Position numbers and translations under genes: made by a program. A stretch of 64,000 nt of DNA from DAITQM01 sp036832975 (GTDB lineage: Bacteria > Pseudomonadota > Gammaproteobacteria > Xanthomonadales > Wenzhouxiangellaceae), in the NCBI GenBank assembly GCA_036832975.1, contig DAITQM010000008.1, positions 1 through 64,000 of the forward strand. Direction: 5' to 3'. The notes under the pieces are model-generated. The model ran no database searches. It was given only the letters and a program-made list of their open reading frames with translations, and was not told the DNA's origin. Each line of letters begins with the position of its first letter. Positions within the stretch are counted from its first letter, which is position 1. This document shows, in pieces, positions 40,982 through 49,405 of the stretch.

Positions 40982-42264
40982 CAAACAAGTCTGAAGACAT
41001 GGGTTACACATTATGGCGCTTGAGTCTGCCATATTCGTCCTCGATACGCAAGTAACGTTCATGCAGGCGTCCGAGCTTGAGCATTCCGAAATAGACAGTC
41101 CAGATGCCGTTGTCAATTTCCTCCAGGCCGACATATTCACCCGCACAGACGATCGAAACGTTGACCCAAGCGCAGTTCCATCGAATGCCCCCATTGGCGC
41201 TGACATATCTAACCTCGAAGCGATCCGGATATTCGAGTGGTGGGAGTTTGTCGGGCATAGCGCGTGGGGATGGCTGATAGATCGAGGCCGGCGTCTGCTG
41301 ATCCAATGCTTCATGGGGGCGTTGGTGATTGAATTCTGCGCGGAAGCGATTGAGTTTCCGTTGTTGTGCAGCCAGATTACCGGCTGCCGGGCGCGCAGCC
41401 TCCGCCTTTAAGGTGCGGTGCATCCGTTCATGACGTCCATTCTGCTGGGGCTTACCGGGTTCGATCAACTCAGGCAGGATCCCAAGCCGGACCCACCAGG
41501 CGGAGAGCGAGGAGAGGTGCGCGAGGGTGTTGGTGGCGAACGGCACGCCGTTATCGGTGCGGATGCGTAGGGGCAGGCCATATTCCTTGAACAGCCGGGT
41601 GAAGACGGATTTTGCCCCCCTCACGGCGGTGGAATACAACGCCTGGCACCCGAGCAGATAACGACTATAGCCATCGGTGACAGTGAGGGGGTAGCAATAG
41701 ACGCCATCGCCGGTCTTGAACTGACCCTTGAAATCGGCGCACCAGAGGTCGTTGGGCGCCAGGATGGCGGTCTGGGGGCGGCCGGGGTGGCCGATCCGGC
41801 GCCGCTGGCGCGGTTTCGGCACCAAACCATGGCGCTTGAGGATATCGCAGGCGGTGGAGCGATGCGGCAGAACCCACCGGGGATGCTTTTTGTGGACGAT
41901 GGCCAGGAGCTTTTTGGCCCCCCAATGGGGATGGTGGCGCCGGGCTTGCAACAGCGCTTGGACAATGGCCTCGGGTGTAGAATTGGGCGAGGTGCGTGGG
42001 CGTCGGGAGCGGTCCTCCAGGCCCACCGGTCCGTGGCGCAGGTAGCGATCGATCCATTTGTAGGCGGTCTTGCGCGAGATGCGATAGAAGTCGCAGAGCT
42101 CGGTGACGGACAAGATTCCTCTCAGGTAGTCGGCGATGAACTGTACTTTCTGGTCCATGGGCGATGTTTGACTCCAAGGCATGGGGCACCTCCTGGGTTG
42201 CCCCGGTATCTTGTCAAAGTGTTACCCATGTCCCCAGACTATACTGTTACCTATGTGTCCAGAC
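40963..42264. mobile_element. IS481-like insertion sequence with doubled terminal repeats
   Basis: Ends carry a 21-base inverted repeat, left at 40989-41009 and right at 42219-42239, 18 of 21 identical (GTCTGRRGACATGGGTWACAC). A second related unit lies 25 bases outside each (ATAGGTAACA at 40974-40983 and inverse at 42245-42254; the outer GTCTGGACAC is clear on the right and imperfect on the left). It contains one transposase gene. No target duplication could be confirmed. It separates cassette H from its attC. Confidence 0.75.
41004..42182 (-). CDS. IS481-family transposase
   Basis: 392 residues. N-terminal helix-turn-helix domains (FIADYLRGILSVTELCDFYR, ISRKTAYKWIDRY) are followed by an rve integrase core with NDLWCADFKG (first Asp), LRIRTDNGVPF (second Asp) and GRHERMHRTLK (Glu), the DDE triad. 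The C-terminal part includes FNHQRPHEAL, typical of IS481/IS3. Full length with no frameshift, so possibly active. A Met at codon 9 is an alternative start. Confidence 0.9.
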   Translation of the reverse strand: MPWSQTSPMDQKVQFIADYLRGILSVTELCDFYRISRKTAYKWIDRYLRHGPVGLEDRSRRPRTSPNSTPEAIVQALLQARRHHPHWGAKKLLAIVHKKHPRWVLPHRSTACDILKRHGLVPKPRQRRRIGHPGRPQTAILAPNDLWCADFKGQFKTGDGVYCYPLTVTDGYSRYLLGCQALYSTAVRGAKSVFTRLFKEYGLPLRIRTDNGVPFATNTLAHLSSLSAWWVRLGILPELIEPGKPQQNGRHERMHRTLKAEAARPAAGNLAAQQRKLNRFRAEFNHQRPHEALDQQTPASIYQPSPRAMPDKLPPLEYPDRFEVRYVSANGGIRWNCAWVNVSIVCAGEYVGLEEIDNGIWTVYFGMLKLGRLHERYLRIEDEYGRLKRHNV

Positions 42265-42278
42265 TGTCCCTTGGTGCC

Positions 42279-42350
42279 GCCCAACGCAGCGCTCCAACCG
42301 ACCGGCAAACCCTGGTGCGGGTTGCCAGCGGCTGAGCTTGGGCGTTCGGC
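42279..42350 (+). other. attC-like site right of the IS481-like element
   Basis: GCCCAAC (42279-42285) fits the left core; the right core GTTCGGC (42344-42350) has one mismatch. Arms AGCGCTCCAACCGACCGG and CCAGCGGCTGAGCTTGGGC pair. 72 bases. Most likely the original attC of cassette H. Confidence 0.75.
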
Positions 42351-42402
42351 GTCTTGAGAGACGCCCACGTATAGTATCCGAGCAATTGGCAAAGTAACCT
42401 TT

Positions 42403-43398
42403 ATGCTAATGACAGTTGCACATCACCACCAGAATTTTCTCCCTTCATCGGTTGCCGAGTTGTCAAACCCGCAAACTGATATTCCTCGCATTGCCAAGGA
42501 CAAAAAGCTCTTGGCAGAAATCGCGGCTGCGGTACGGCAAATCCCGACCGAACATCGCCTAGTTCAGGGCGATGCTCGCAAGTTGTCATTTCTAGAAAAC
42601 GAGTCCATTCATCTCGTGGTCACGTCACCACCCTATTGGACACTAAAGAAATACAGAGATCACGATGATCAACTTGGAGATGTTGAAGATTACGAAAAAT
42701 TTCTTCGAGAGCTTGATAAAGTCTGGGAGCATTGTTATCGCGCACTCGTCCCGGGAGGTCGGTTAATCTGCGTAGTCGGCGACGTCTGTTTGTCTCGTCG
42801 AAAGAACGACGGAAGACATACTGTTGTTCCCCTTCATGCTTCCATCCAAGAACATTGCCGTAAGATCGGCTATGACAATCTCGCGCCGATCATTTGGTAC
42901 AAGATAGCCAATGCAGTTTTTGAGGCATCCGGGAATGGTGCTGGATTCTTGGGCAAGCCCTATGAACCCAACGCAGTAATAAAAAACGACATCGAATTCA
43001 TCCTTATGGAGCGCAAACCGGGTGGCTATCGCAAACCCACTGTCGCAACTCGCGTGCTTTCGGTAATTTCTGACGAAAACCACAAACAGTGGTTTCAATC
43101 AATCTGGTCTGGAGTAACTGGCGCATCTACCCGTAATCACCCGGCGCCATATCCTGAAGAACTCGTGGAGCGGCTAATTCGTATGTTTTCTTTTGTGGGT
43201 GATACCGTGCTCGACCCGTTCATGGGAACGGGCACTACGACCGTGGCTGCCGAGAAATGGGGTCGCAATTCAATCGGGGTGGAAATTGATCCTCACTATT
43301 TCGAAATGGCGGAGAAAAGAATCCGGCAAGCAACTGCGACATTGTTCTCCCATGCCGCAATAAAAACCGACGCAATAAGGAAAGGCAATGGATTATAA
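42403..43398 (+). CDS. Cassette I, gene 1: DNA methyltransferase (beta-class, SPPY type)
   Basis: 331 residues. Catalytic motif TSPPYW at 74-79 comes first and the SAM-binding motif DPFMGTGTT at 271-279 last, the order of beta-class enzymes; SPPY favours N4-cytosine methylation. A target-recognition stretch lies between. Overlaps the restriction gene by 11 bases, so the two are a coupled type II system sharing one attC. Low GC. Start could also be the Met at codon 3. Confidence 0.88.
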   Translation: MLMTVAHHHQNFLPSSVAELSNPQTDIPRIAKDKKLLAEIAAAVRQIPTEHRLVQGDARKLSFLENESIHLVVTSPPYWTLKKYRDHDDQLGDVEDYEKFLRELDKVWEHCYRALVPGGRLICVVGDVCLSRRKNDGRHTVVPLHASIQEHCRKIGYDNLAPIIWYKIANAVFEASGNGAGFLGKPYEPNAVIKNDIEFILMERKPGGYRKPTVATRVLSVISDENHKQWFQSIWSGVTGASTRNHPAPYPEELVERLIRMFSFVGDTVLDPFMGTGTTTVAAEKWGRNSIGVEIDPHYFEMAEKRIRQATATLFSHAAIKTDAIRKGNGL

Positions 43399-44113
43399 CG
43401 ATCGCGTTTCGAAAGCAGTTAGATACTTCTGGAAAGTAAGAACTCAACAGCACAAAAAGCAAGGAGCAACCACCGGAAAGAAAGATGCGGGCAATCGGAG
43501 TGCTGTTACCGGTGGAAAGCATCTCGACGGTTTCATCAAACTATTGACTGAGCTCCTTTCCGAAGCAGGATTGCCAGACACCACCATACATACGAGAGCG
43601 ACAACACTGCCTGGATATTTCAGGCCGACCAAAAATTGGGATTTGGTCGTAGCCGTTGACGGCATGCTTTTGGCGTCAATCGAGTTCAAGGCCCATATTG
43701 GCCCGTCGTTTGGAAACAATTTCAATAACCGTGTCGAGGAAGCTTTGGGCAATTCCACTGACCTTCTAACCGCATACCGAGAAGGCAAGTTCAGGCCATC
43801 GCAACGACCTTGGCTTGGCTGGTTGATGTTGTTGGAGGATACCCCGAAATCTACTGCGCCGGTTCGCGTTGATGAGCCGCATTTTGAGGTTTTCGACGAA
43901 TTCAAGAAAACTTCGTATGCAAGGCGATACGAGCTTTTTTGTGAACGTCTAATGCGAGAGCGTTTGTACGATGGAACCTGTCTCATCCTGTCCGACAAAG
44001 CTGGCGGTCTGAAGGGAAGATTCAAGGAGCCAAACCCAGAATTCAGCTTTTCCACGTTTGCAACTTCGTTAACTGCTCACGCAATGGCCTATGCCAAGTT
44101 GCGCAAGAAATAA
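43388..44113 (+). CDS. Cassette I, gene 2: PaeR7I/XhoI-like type II restriction endonuclease
   Basis: 241 residues. WDLVVAVDGMLLASIEFK (84-101) carries the PD-(D/E)xK core (Asp85 or 91, Glu99, Lys101), and IGPSFGNNFNNRVEEALGN, PWLGWLMLLEDTPKS, YARRYELFCERLMRERLYD match the XhoI/PaeR7I family, whose members cut CTCGAG. Specificity is therefore predicted as CTCGAG. Directly downstream of its presumed methylase and followed after three bases by an attC. Confidence 0.87.
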   Translation: MDYNDRVSKAVRYFWKVRTQQHKKQGATTGKKDAGNRSAVTGGKHLDGFIKLLTELLSEAGLPDTTIHTRATTLPGYFRPTKNWDLVVAVDGMLLASIEFKAHIGPSFGNNFNNRVEEALGNSTDLLTAYREGKFRPSQRPWLGWLMLLEDTPKSTAPVRVDEPHFEVFDEFKKTSYARRYELFCERLMRERLYDGTCLILSDKAGGLKGRFKEPNPEFSFSTFATSLTAHAMAYAKLRKK

Positions 44114-44116
44114 GAC

Positions 44117-44179
44117 GCCGAACACGACGCTCAGCCGGACGCGCCAAAAGCGGCGCGCCGGTTAGCTTGGTCGTTATGT
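44117..44179 (+). other. attC site after the restriction-modification cassette
   Basis: GCCGAAC (44117-44123) and GTTATGT (44173-44179) form the outer cores, each slightly off consensus. CGACGCTCAGCCGGACGCGCC and GGCGCGCCGGTTAGCTTGGTCG pair around an AAAAGC loop. 63 bases. Confidence 0.78.
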
Positions 44180-44217
44180 GATTGACACCCGTAACGATCT
44201 GGATTACACTAGGTTTC

Positions 44218-44496
44218 ATGATTCGGAGTTTCAAGCATAAGGGCCTTAAGCGCTTCTTCGAAACCGGATCGACTTCGGGAATTAAGGCCCAGCACGCGAA
44301 AAGACTCCGCCTGATACTCGGCCGCCTTCATGCTGCCAGACAGCCGAAGGATATGAACCTACCAGGGCTTCGACTTCACGAACTAAAAGGAAATCGATCC
44401 GAAACATGGGCAGTTGATGTTAGTGGTAACTGGCGAATTACCTTTCGGTTTAAAGGCGATGATGTTGAGGCCGTGGACTATGAAGATTATCATTGA
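44218..44496 (+). CDS. higB: HigB toxin (RelE superfamily)
   Basis: 92 residues from the ATG at 44218. MIRSFKHKGLKRFFETGS, then AKRLRLILGRLHAA, LPGLRLHELKGNRSETW and NWRITFRF are the HigB pattern of ribosome-dependent mRNA interferases; the Arg and His residues needed for cleavage are kept. Followed by the antitoxin gene eight bases after the stop, toxin first, as usual for higBA. Encoded in an attC-flanked cassette. Confidence 0.9.
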   Translation: MIRSFKHKGLKRFFETGSTSGIKAQHAKRLRLILGRLHAARQPKDMNLPGLRLHELKGNRSETWAVDVSGNWRITFRFKGDDVEAVDYEDYH

Positions 44497-44504
44497 GGTG
44501 CCTT

Positions 44505-44792
44505 ATGCTCATGCACAATCCACCACATCCTGGCGAAGTTATTCGAGAGCTTTGCCTCGAACCGCTGGATCTATCCGTCACAGAGGCTGCAAAGGCCTTA
44601 GGTGTCAGCCGGAAAACTTTGAGCGCAATACTAAACGGACGTGCCGGTATCAGTCCTGAAATGGCTGTACGGCTGTCGATTGCATTTGATACTACCTCAG
44701 AGAGTTGGCTCAACCAGCAAAGCCAGTATGATCTTTGGAATGCTGAACAGCACCGCAAGGAGATGCAGGTTAAGCGTCTTGTTGCTGCCTAG
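44505..44792 (+). CDS. higA: HigA antitoxin (XRE family)
   Basis: 95 residues from the ATG at 44505 (a second Met two codons later is possible). MHNPPHPGEVIRE is the HigA/VapI hallmark, followed by a helix-turn-helix (SVTEAAKALGVSRKTLSAIL, GRAGISPEMAVRL) and the WLNQQSQYDLW region. Binds HigB and represses the operon. An attC-like site follows. Confidence 0.92.
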   Translation: MLMHNPPHPGEVIRELCLEPLDLSVTEAAKALGVSRKTLSAILNGRAGISPEMAVRLSIAFDTTSESWLNQQSQYDLWNAEQHRKEMQVKRLVAA

Positions 44793-44807
44793 CCAGCATT
44801 CATCACA

Positions 44808-44867
44808 TGTCAACCGTTTCAACCCGGACACGGGCAAAGCCCGCGCGGGTTAATTGGCGCGTTATGC
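44808..44867 (+). other. attC-like site after higBA, last of the array
   Basis: TGTCAAC (44808-44814) and GTTATGC (44861-44867) frame CGTTTCAACCCGGACACGGG and CCCGCGCGGGTTAATTGGCG, which pair. 60 bases; cores imperfect. To its right no more cassettes are seen and chromosomal genes begin at 45092. Confidence 0.7.
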
Positions 44868-45091
44868 GGCCGTACAGGCGGTTGAGTTGACCTTTTCCTG
44901 AATTTGATCAAATCGAGTAAAATTTATGCAACGATTGGGTTGAGTCAGCAAGCGGTGCATTGTTGGCTGGTAAGCAAATTTCGTATTTATGGGAAAGACA
45001 TGCGCGTCTTGGCAAGATACTGGCGTTTCATTCGATTTATGCGGCGTTTTGATCTATCGGGCATTCAACACAGGTTAGTTATTACTTTACG
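44868..45091. other. Array end with a solo copy of the dispersed repeat
   Basis: TTATGCAACGATTGGGTTGA lies at 44924-44943, and similarity to the right end of the 252-bp element extends upstream for about 30 further bases (GAATTTRATSAARTCGAG). The rest is an AT-richer remnant without a convincing gene. It joins the cassette array to the chromosome. Confidence 0.55.
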
Positions 45092-46123
45092 CTAAGGCGT
45101 TCCGGTACTCGCCGGAACCCGTTCGCCGGTCGGTGGATGAGTTGAAAAATAAGTGATCAGGCCGCTGTCGGTGGCCGGGCCGAGGCGTTCGAGCAGGCGG
45201 CGGAGAACTTCGGGGTCGTCGCCGTGTTGCCGTAGATAGCGAAAAGCGAGGTCGTCGGCCTCCGTTTCAAAACGCCGCGAGTAAGCGCTTTCGGTCAGCC
45301 ACACGGGCAGCGCCGCCAGCGTGCCGCTGATGCTGGAAACGTCGCTGGTGATCAAAAATATCATCACCGAGGCGATCGAATTGCGCAGCAAAAGCCGTAA
45401 CAGGTGGCGTTCCTTGACGTGGCCAATCTCGTGGGCGTATACCGCCCGGATTTCTGCATCGGCGGCGGCCAAGCCGAGCAATTCGTCGGTGATCACGACC
45501 GTCCGCGAAGGGAGGGCGAAGGCATTGGCGCCGAGCGCCCCGCCACCGCGGACCAGCAGGCGGATATCGAGTTCCGGGGCCATGGCCTGCCTGACTTCAG
45601 CGAACAATGCCTGTTGCCGCGTCTGCTCTTCTGCGGCGAGCCGGCTGGCGGCGAAAATCGTGTGATCGAGCACTTCGATGCTGTTTTGCGTCAGTACCCG
45701 CTCCCATTCCGGGGGAATCAGCCGCGCCGTCAGGTCGGCGGCGAACGGGATGCCGAAGACGACGAACCCGACGCTGGCGATGAGCAAGACCAGTAAGGAG
45801 GCGAGCGCGAAGCGCCAGCGCCGTTCGAGCCGCGAGGCGAAGCCGCCGACACCGGTTTCCCGGCGGTCGAGCCAGGCATCGAGTTCGGGCGCGTAAGGAA
45901 TCTCGAGGTGTTCACCGCCCTCGAGGTCGACCCGCCGCGGAGCGCGCCCGTAGCGCTCATGGACGCGGCGCAGCGCCAGCAGATCGCCGTTGTGATCGGT
46001 GCCGGCGGCAACGCGCCGGCGCAAACCCCCACCAGAGACGGCAACCTCGATCACCCGGCCGGTGGTCGAGCGGCCGTCGAACAGTGAAACGTTAATCCAA
46101 TCGGCCGGCGCTTCCGGGTTCAT
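45092..46123 (-). CDS. M48-family membrane metalloprotease
   Basis: 343 residues. VYAHEIGHVKERH gives the zinc ligands (HExxH), and ETEADDLAF supplies the third. One membrane segment at about 105-130 (RFALASLLVLLIASVGFVVF) and a weaker one after the HEIGH helix; the N-terminal about 90 residues are a beta-rich domain. Overlaps the DUF898 gene by four bases. The pair is found in many Proteobacteria; the protease may process or control membrane proteins, but no substrate is known. Confidence 0.88.
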   Translation of the reverse strand: MNPEAPADWINVSLFDGRSTTGRVIEVAVSGGGLRRRVAAGTDHNGDLLALRRVHERYGRAPRRVDLEGGEHLEIPYAPELDAWLDRRETGVGGFASRLERRWRFALASLLVLLIASVGFVVFGIPFAADLTARLIPPEWERVLTQNSIEVLDHTIFAASRLAAEEQTRQQALFAEVRQAMAPELDIRLLVRGGGALGANAFALPSRTVVITDELLGLAAADAEIRAVYAHEIGHVKERHLLRLLLRNSIASVMIFLITSDVSSISGTLAALPVWLTESAYSRRFETEADDLAFRYLRQHGDDPEVLRRLLERLGPATDSGLITYFSTHPPTGERVPASTGTP

Positions 46124-47199
46124 AACCCGAAATCGAGCGACAGTGCCTCACCCAGGGTATCGGCGGCGGCGCCGCTACTCCCGTCATCACCGCGCGACTG
46201 GCTGACGATGTCGCCGTGCACGACCACCTGGACGCACGACAGGCGGTAACGCATCAACCTGACCTTCGCCCACGGCATCAAAAGGCCGAGCGACAGCGCG
46301 ATCATCACCAGGTTCGAGAGATAAATGATGAACAGGTCGTAAACCGCAACATTCGAACGCAAGGCGTGCGGTCCGAGCGTGGCGTTGCCGAGCAGCAGAT
46401 TCTGCCGCCCGGCATTGAGATAAGCGAACGGCAGAACATAGGCCAGAAACACCACCGGGTAAAGAATAAAAACGAAGCTCGAGTAATATTCATTTGCCGA
46501 CACGCCGGCAATCGTGGTCATCATGTAGAAGATAATGGTCATGACGAGACCGACCACGAACACCGCGCCGAGCGTCACCAGCATCGCCTTTATATAAAGT
46601 GCGATGAACGGCGAGCGGTCGGCGTGATAGGCAAAATCCAGCGTCCCGAACCGGCTGTGCGTGACGGCGAAACGAGCGCGCCGATATTCGGCATAACCCG
46701 ATGCCAGACCGAGCGTCAACAGCGTGACTAGAAATCCCATGAAAATCGCCGCGTAGGCGCCTTTGTAATCCCGCCGGAAGCCGAAGCGGACGCCGCGGTA
46801 CGAGGTGTTGCCGAGGTTGAAAGCCCGCGACTGGACCCACAGGAACGGCATCAGGAGCATGATCAGCAGAAGATACAGCAGCGCCAGCTCGGGGCGAAAG
46901 TACGACAGGGCGGCATACGGCGCCAAGATCGAAACGGCGATGATATGACCGCGCAGGATGCGCCACGGATCGGCGTGAAAATCGAAGGCATCGCCGAGCA
47001 GCACGGTATTGCGGTAAAAATAGCGGCGCGTCCGGACTTTGGCCCAGGCGGCGTAAATGCCCAAAGTGACGACGGTCAGGGCCATGTTGACGATCCAGAT
47101 GCGGAAGTACTCGCCGGCCCGGCCGGTGAACTCGATCGCCGCGGGGTGCGGTTCAGCAGCGCCAGGGCTGTTCGGCGACGGGTAATGAGTGTCGTTCAC
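46120..47199 (-). CDS. DUF898 (YjgN-like) membrane protein
   Basis: 359 residues with six to eight membrane segments. The motif FTGRAGEYFRIWIVNMALT and the later GRAGE-like repeat pattern TLGIYAAWAKVRTRRYFYRN identify DUF898/YjgN. Function unknown; regularly coupled with the M48 gene, which it overlaps by four bases. First gene of a two-gene minus-strand operon, with an AT-rich upstream gap of about 80 bases. Confidence 0.88.
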   Translation of the reverse strand: MNDTHYPSPNSPGAAEPHPAAIEFTGRAGEYFRIWIVNMALTVVTLGIYAAWAKVRTRRYFYRNTVLLGDAFDFHADPWRILRGHIIAVSILAPYAALSYFRPELALLYLLLIMLLMPFLWVQSRAFNLGNTSYRGVRFGFRRDYKGAYAAIFMGFLVTLLTLGLASGYAEYRRARFAVTHSRFGTLDFAYHADRSPFIALYIKAMLVTLGAVFVVGLVMTIIFYMMTTIAGVSANEYYSSFVFILYPVVFLAYVLPFAYLNAGRQNLLLGNATLGPHALRSNVAVYDLFIIYLSNLVMIALSLGLLMPWAKVRLMRYRLSCVQVVVHGDIVSQSRGDDGSSGAAADTLGEALSLDFGL

Positions 47200-47278
47200 A
47201 AAAATCTCCCCAATTGACTTGAAAATTTTTAAGCTATTACGGCAGCTTCCCTATTCCCGTGTCCCGCCCCAAACGACC

Positions 47279-49405
47279 TCACCCGGCCGCGCGTTGCATG
47301 CTAATTGATTCCGGAAGTTCGATCAAGACCCGGGCGCCGCCGTCATTTTCGACGCTCACCCGGCCGCCGTGCTCCTCGACGATGCGGCGGACGATCGCCA
47401 GCCCCAAGCCACTGCCGCGTGCTTTGGTGGTCACGTAAGGCTCGAAAATCCGTTCGAGCGCGGCGGCCGGGAAACCCGGCCCGTCGTCGCTGACGACCAG
47501 CCGGTAACTTTGTGCTTTTCGGCTGAGGGCGATTTGGACGTGGGCGGCACCGGCTTCTTTAGCGTTTTGCAGAAGGTTTAGCAACATTTGCCTGAGGCGC
47601 ACGGGATCGCCGTGGTAGGGCGCCGGCGCGGCGGGTTGGTCAAGTGTGACGGCGAGCGCTCCGCCGCCCTCGTACAGCGCCTGGACGCTCGCCGCGATCT
47701 CGTCGAGGCGCACGGCCTGGGGCTCGATTTTACCTGCCTGGGCATAATCGCCGAAGGTATTGACCATGGCCCGCAGAGCGTCGACCTGGGTGATGATGGT
47801 CCGCGTCGTTTTATCGAGCACGCCCCGCTCGTTATCCGGCAGCAAACCTTGCAATTTCATCGCCAGGCGCTCGGCGGCCAGACGGATCGGGGTCAGCGGA
47901 TTTTTGACTTCGTGCGCCAGGCGGCGTGCGACTTCGGCCCACGCTGCTTCGCGCTGCGCTTCGGTCAAAACGGTCACGTCATCGAAGACGATGACATGGC
48001 CGGCGGCGGCGGTGGGCAACGGGGCGCCGCGCACGACCAAGGCCAGGGGTTTTTGTCCGGGGCGCTTGATCACCACTTCGCTGCGCCACTCGCGCGGCGG
48101 GTCGAGGTGGTCGGCGATCGCGGTGATCAAGGGTTCGAGCGGCGGTTCGGTGGCGGCCAGGCCGGCCAGCGGGTGATCGCGGTGCGGCTTGAGGTCACAA
48201 CCGAGAATCGTCGCCGCACTGGCATTGCTGAGCGTCAAGCGCCCGGCGGCATCGATCGCAATAACCCCGGCCGACAGCCGGGCGAGCAGGGTTTCGAGGT
48301 TCTGCCTTTGCGCTTCAAGCGCCGCACGGCCGGCGGCAAGGTCGGCGCCCATCCGATTGAAAGCCCGGCCGAGAAACGCCAACTCGTCACGGCCGGTGAT
48401 TTCGACGCGCCGCGAAAAGCGTCCCTCGGCGATATCGCCCGCGGCGCTGGCCAGATCGGTCAGCGGCTTGACCAGCCGCTTGGCGGCTCCAATGCCGAGC
48501 AACATCGCGAGCAGCACGGTGAGCACCAGTACCAATGTCAGGATCAGGATAAAAGCGCGGGTCAGGGCTTCGCGCAGGTAATCGTTGGTTTTTTGCCGGT
48601 AATAAACCTGTTCGATCCGGCTCATTCGCCCGGTCAACTCCGACGGCAACGGATAGATCGCCTGTACCAGACGCGGCGGCCGGCCGCCGCCGCGGCGTTC
48701 ATCGAGTTGCCGGAGTGCGCGGATTTTGAGGCCGCCTGCGGCATCCGGTTCGGCGGCGGTATAGCTGCCCGATTCGCGCGCTTGCAACAAGGCGAAATTG
48801 TCCGGCCGATCGATCTTGAGGTCGGCCGACAGGCTGGCACTGACCGCCGCTTCGCCGCTGTCGTCGAGTACCGCCAATTCGATCGGGCCGCGACCCGCCA
48901 GCCGGTCGAGCAATGTCTCGAACCAGGCCGTATCGTCGATGGCGGTCAACTCGGCGGCCAGGCGCTGCGTATGATCTTGCGCTTCGAGGACGTTCTGTTC
49001 GAGGTACCACTGACCGATTTCGAGACTGTTTTCGAGGGCGCTTTCGGTCTCGATGTCGAACCAGCCGGAAATCGTGGTATTCAGAAACTCCAGAGAAAAG
49101 AAATAGACGATCAAGACCGGCGGCAGGGCCAGCGTCAGCATCACCAGCACCAGCCGGCGCGCCATCCGCGCCCCTGGTTCACCGCTTCGGACCTGGCGGT
49201 AAAGGCGCAGGACCTGGCTGCCGATGGCGATCAGCAAGGCGATCAGGGCGAGGGCGGTCAGCGCGAAGATCCACACGTTCAACCGCCCCAGCCGGCCACC
49301 TTCCGATTGCACGTCGGCAACCAGCAGCAAGGCGGCGAGGACAGCGGCGGCGACCGCCACGAGCGGCAACCGGCCGAGCAACCAGCGGCGCAGCTCGCCG
49401 CTCAT
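47279..49405 (-). CDS. ntrY: NtrY-like sensor histidine kinase
   Basis: 708 residues: three membrane segments near the N terminus and one at about 284-305, a roughly 160-residue sensor domain between them, HAMP about 305-355, PAS about 375-480, HisKA with the phospho-acceptor His at about 498 (RRLAHEVKNPLTPIRLAAERL region), and HATPase with N box LLNLLQNAKEAG and G box DDGPGFP and GSGLGLAIV. The ATG overlaps the DUF4390 stop as ATGA. In related genomes ntrX, the response regulator gene, follows; here the next gene downstream is the DUF898 gene. Confidence 0.92.
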   Translation of the reverse strand: MSGELRRWLLGRLPLVAVAAAVLAALLLVADVQSEGGRLGRLNVWIFALTALALIALLIAIGSQVLRLYRQVRSGEPGARMARRLVLVMLTLALPPVLIVYFFSLEFLNTTISGWFDIETESALENSLEIGQWYLEQNVLEAQDHTQRLAAELTAIDDTAWFETLLDRLAGRGPIELAVLDDSGEAAVSASLSADLKIDRPDNFALLQARESGSYTAAEPDAAGGLKIRALRQLDERRGGGRPPRLVQAIYPLPSELTGRMSRIEQVYYRQKTNDYLREALTRAFILILTLVLVLTVLLAMLLGIGAAKRLVKPLTDLASAAGDIAEGRFSRRVEITGRDELAFLGRAFNRMGADLAAGRAALEAQRQNLETLLARLSAGVIAIDAAGRLTLSNASAATILGCDLKPHRDHPLAGLAATEPPLEPLITAIADHLDPPREWRSEVVIKRPGQKPLALVVRGAPLPTAAAGHVIVFDDVTVLTEAQREAAWAEVARRLAHEVKNPLTPIRLAAERLAMKLQGLLPDNERGVLDKTTRTIITQVDALRAMVNTFGDYAQAGKIEPQAVRLDEIAASVQALYEGGGALAVTLDQPAAPAPYHGDPVRLRQMLLNLLQNAKEAGAAHVQIALSRKAQSYRLVVSDDGPGFPAAALERIFEPYVTTKARGSGLGLAIVRRIVEEHGGRVSVENDGGARVLIELPESISMQRAAG

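Noticed and set aside
44904..45095. 63-codon ORF whose product starts like the membrane protein at 21057
   Set aside because: The similarity comes from a shared DNA repeat, not from protein homology; the rest of the ORF shows no conservation or family motif.
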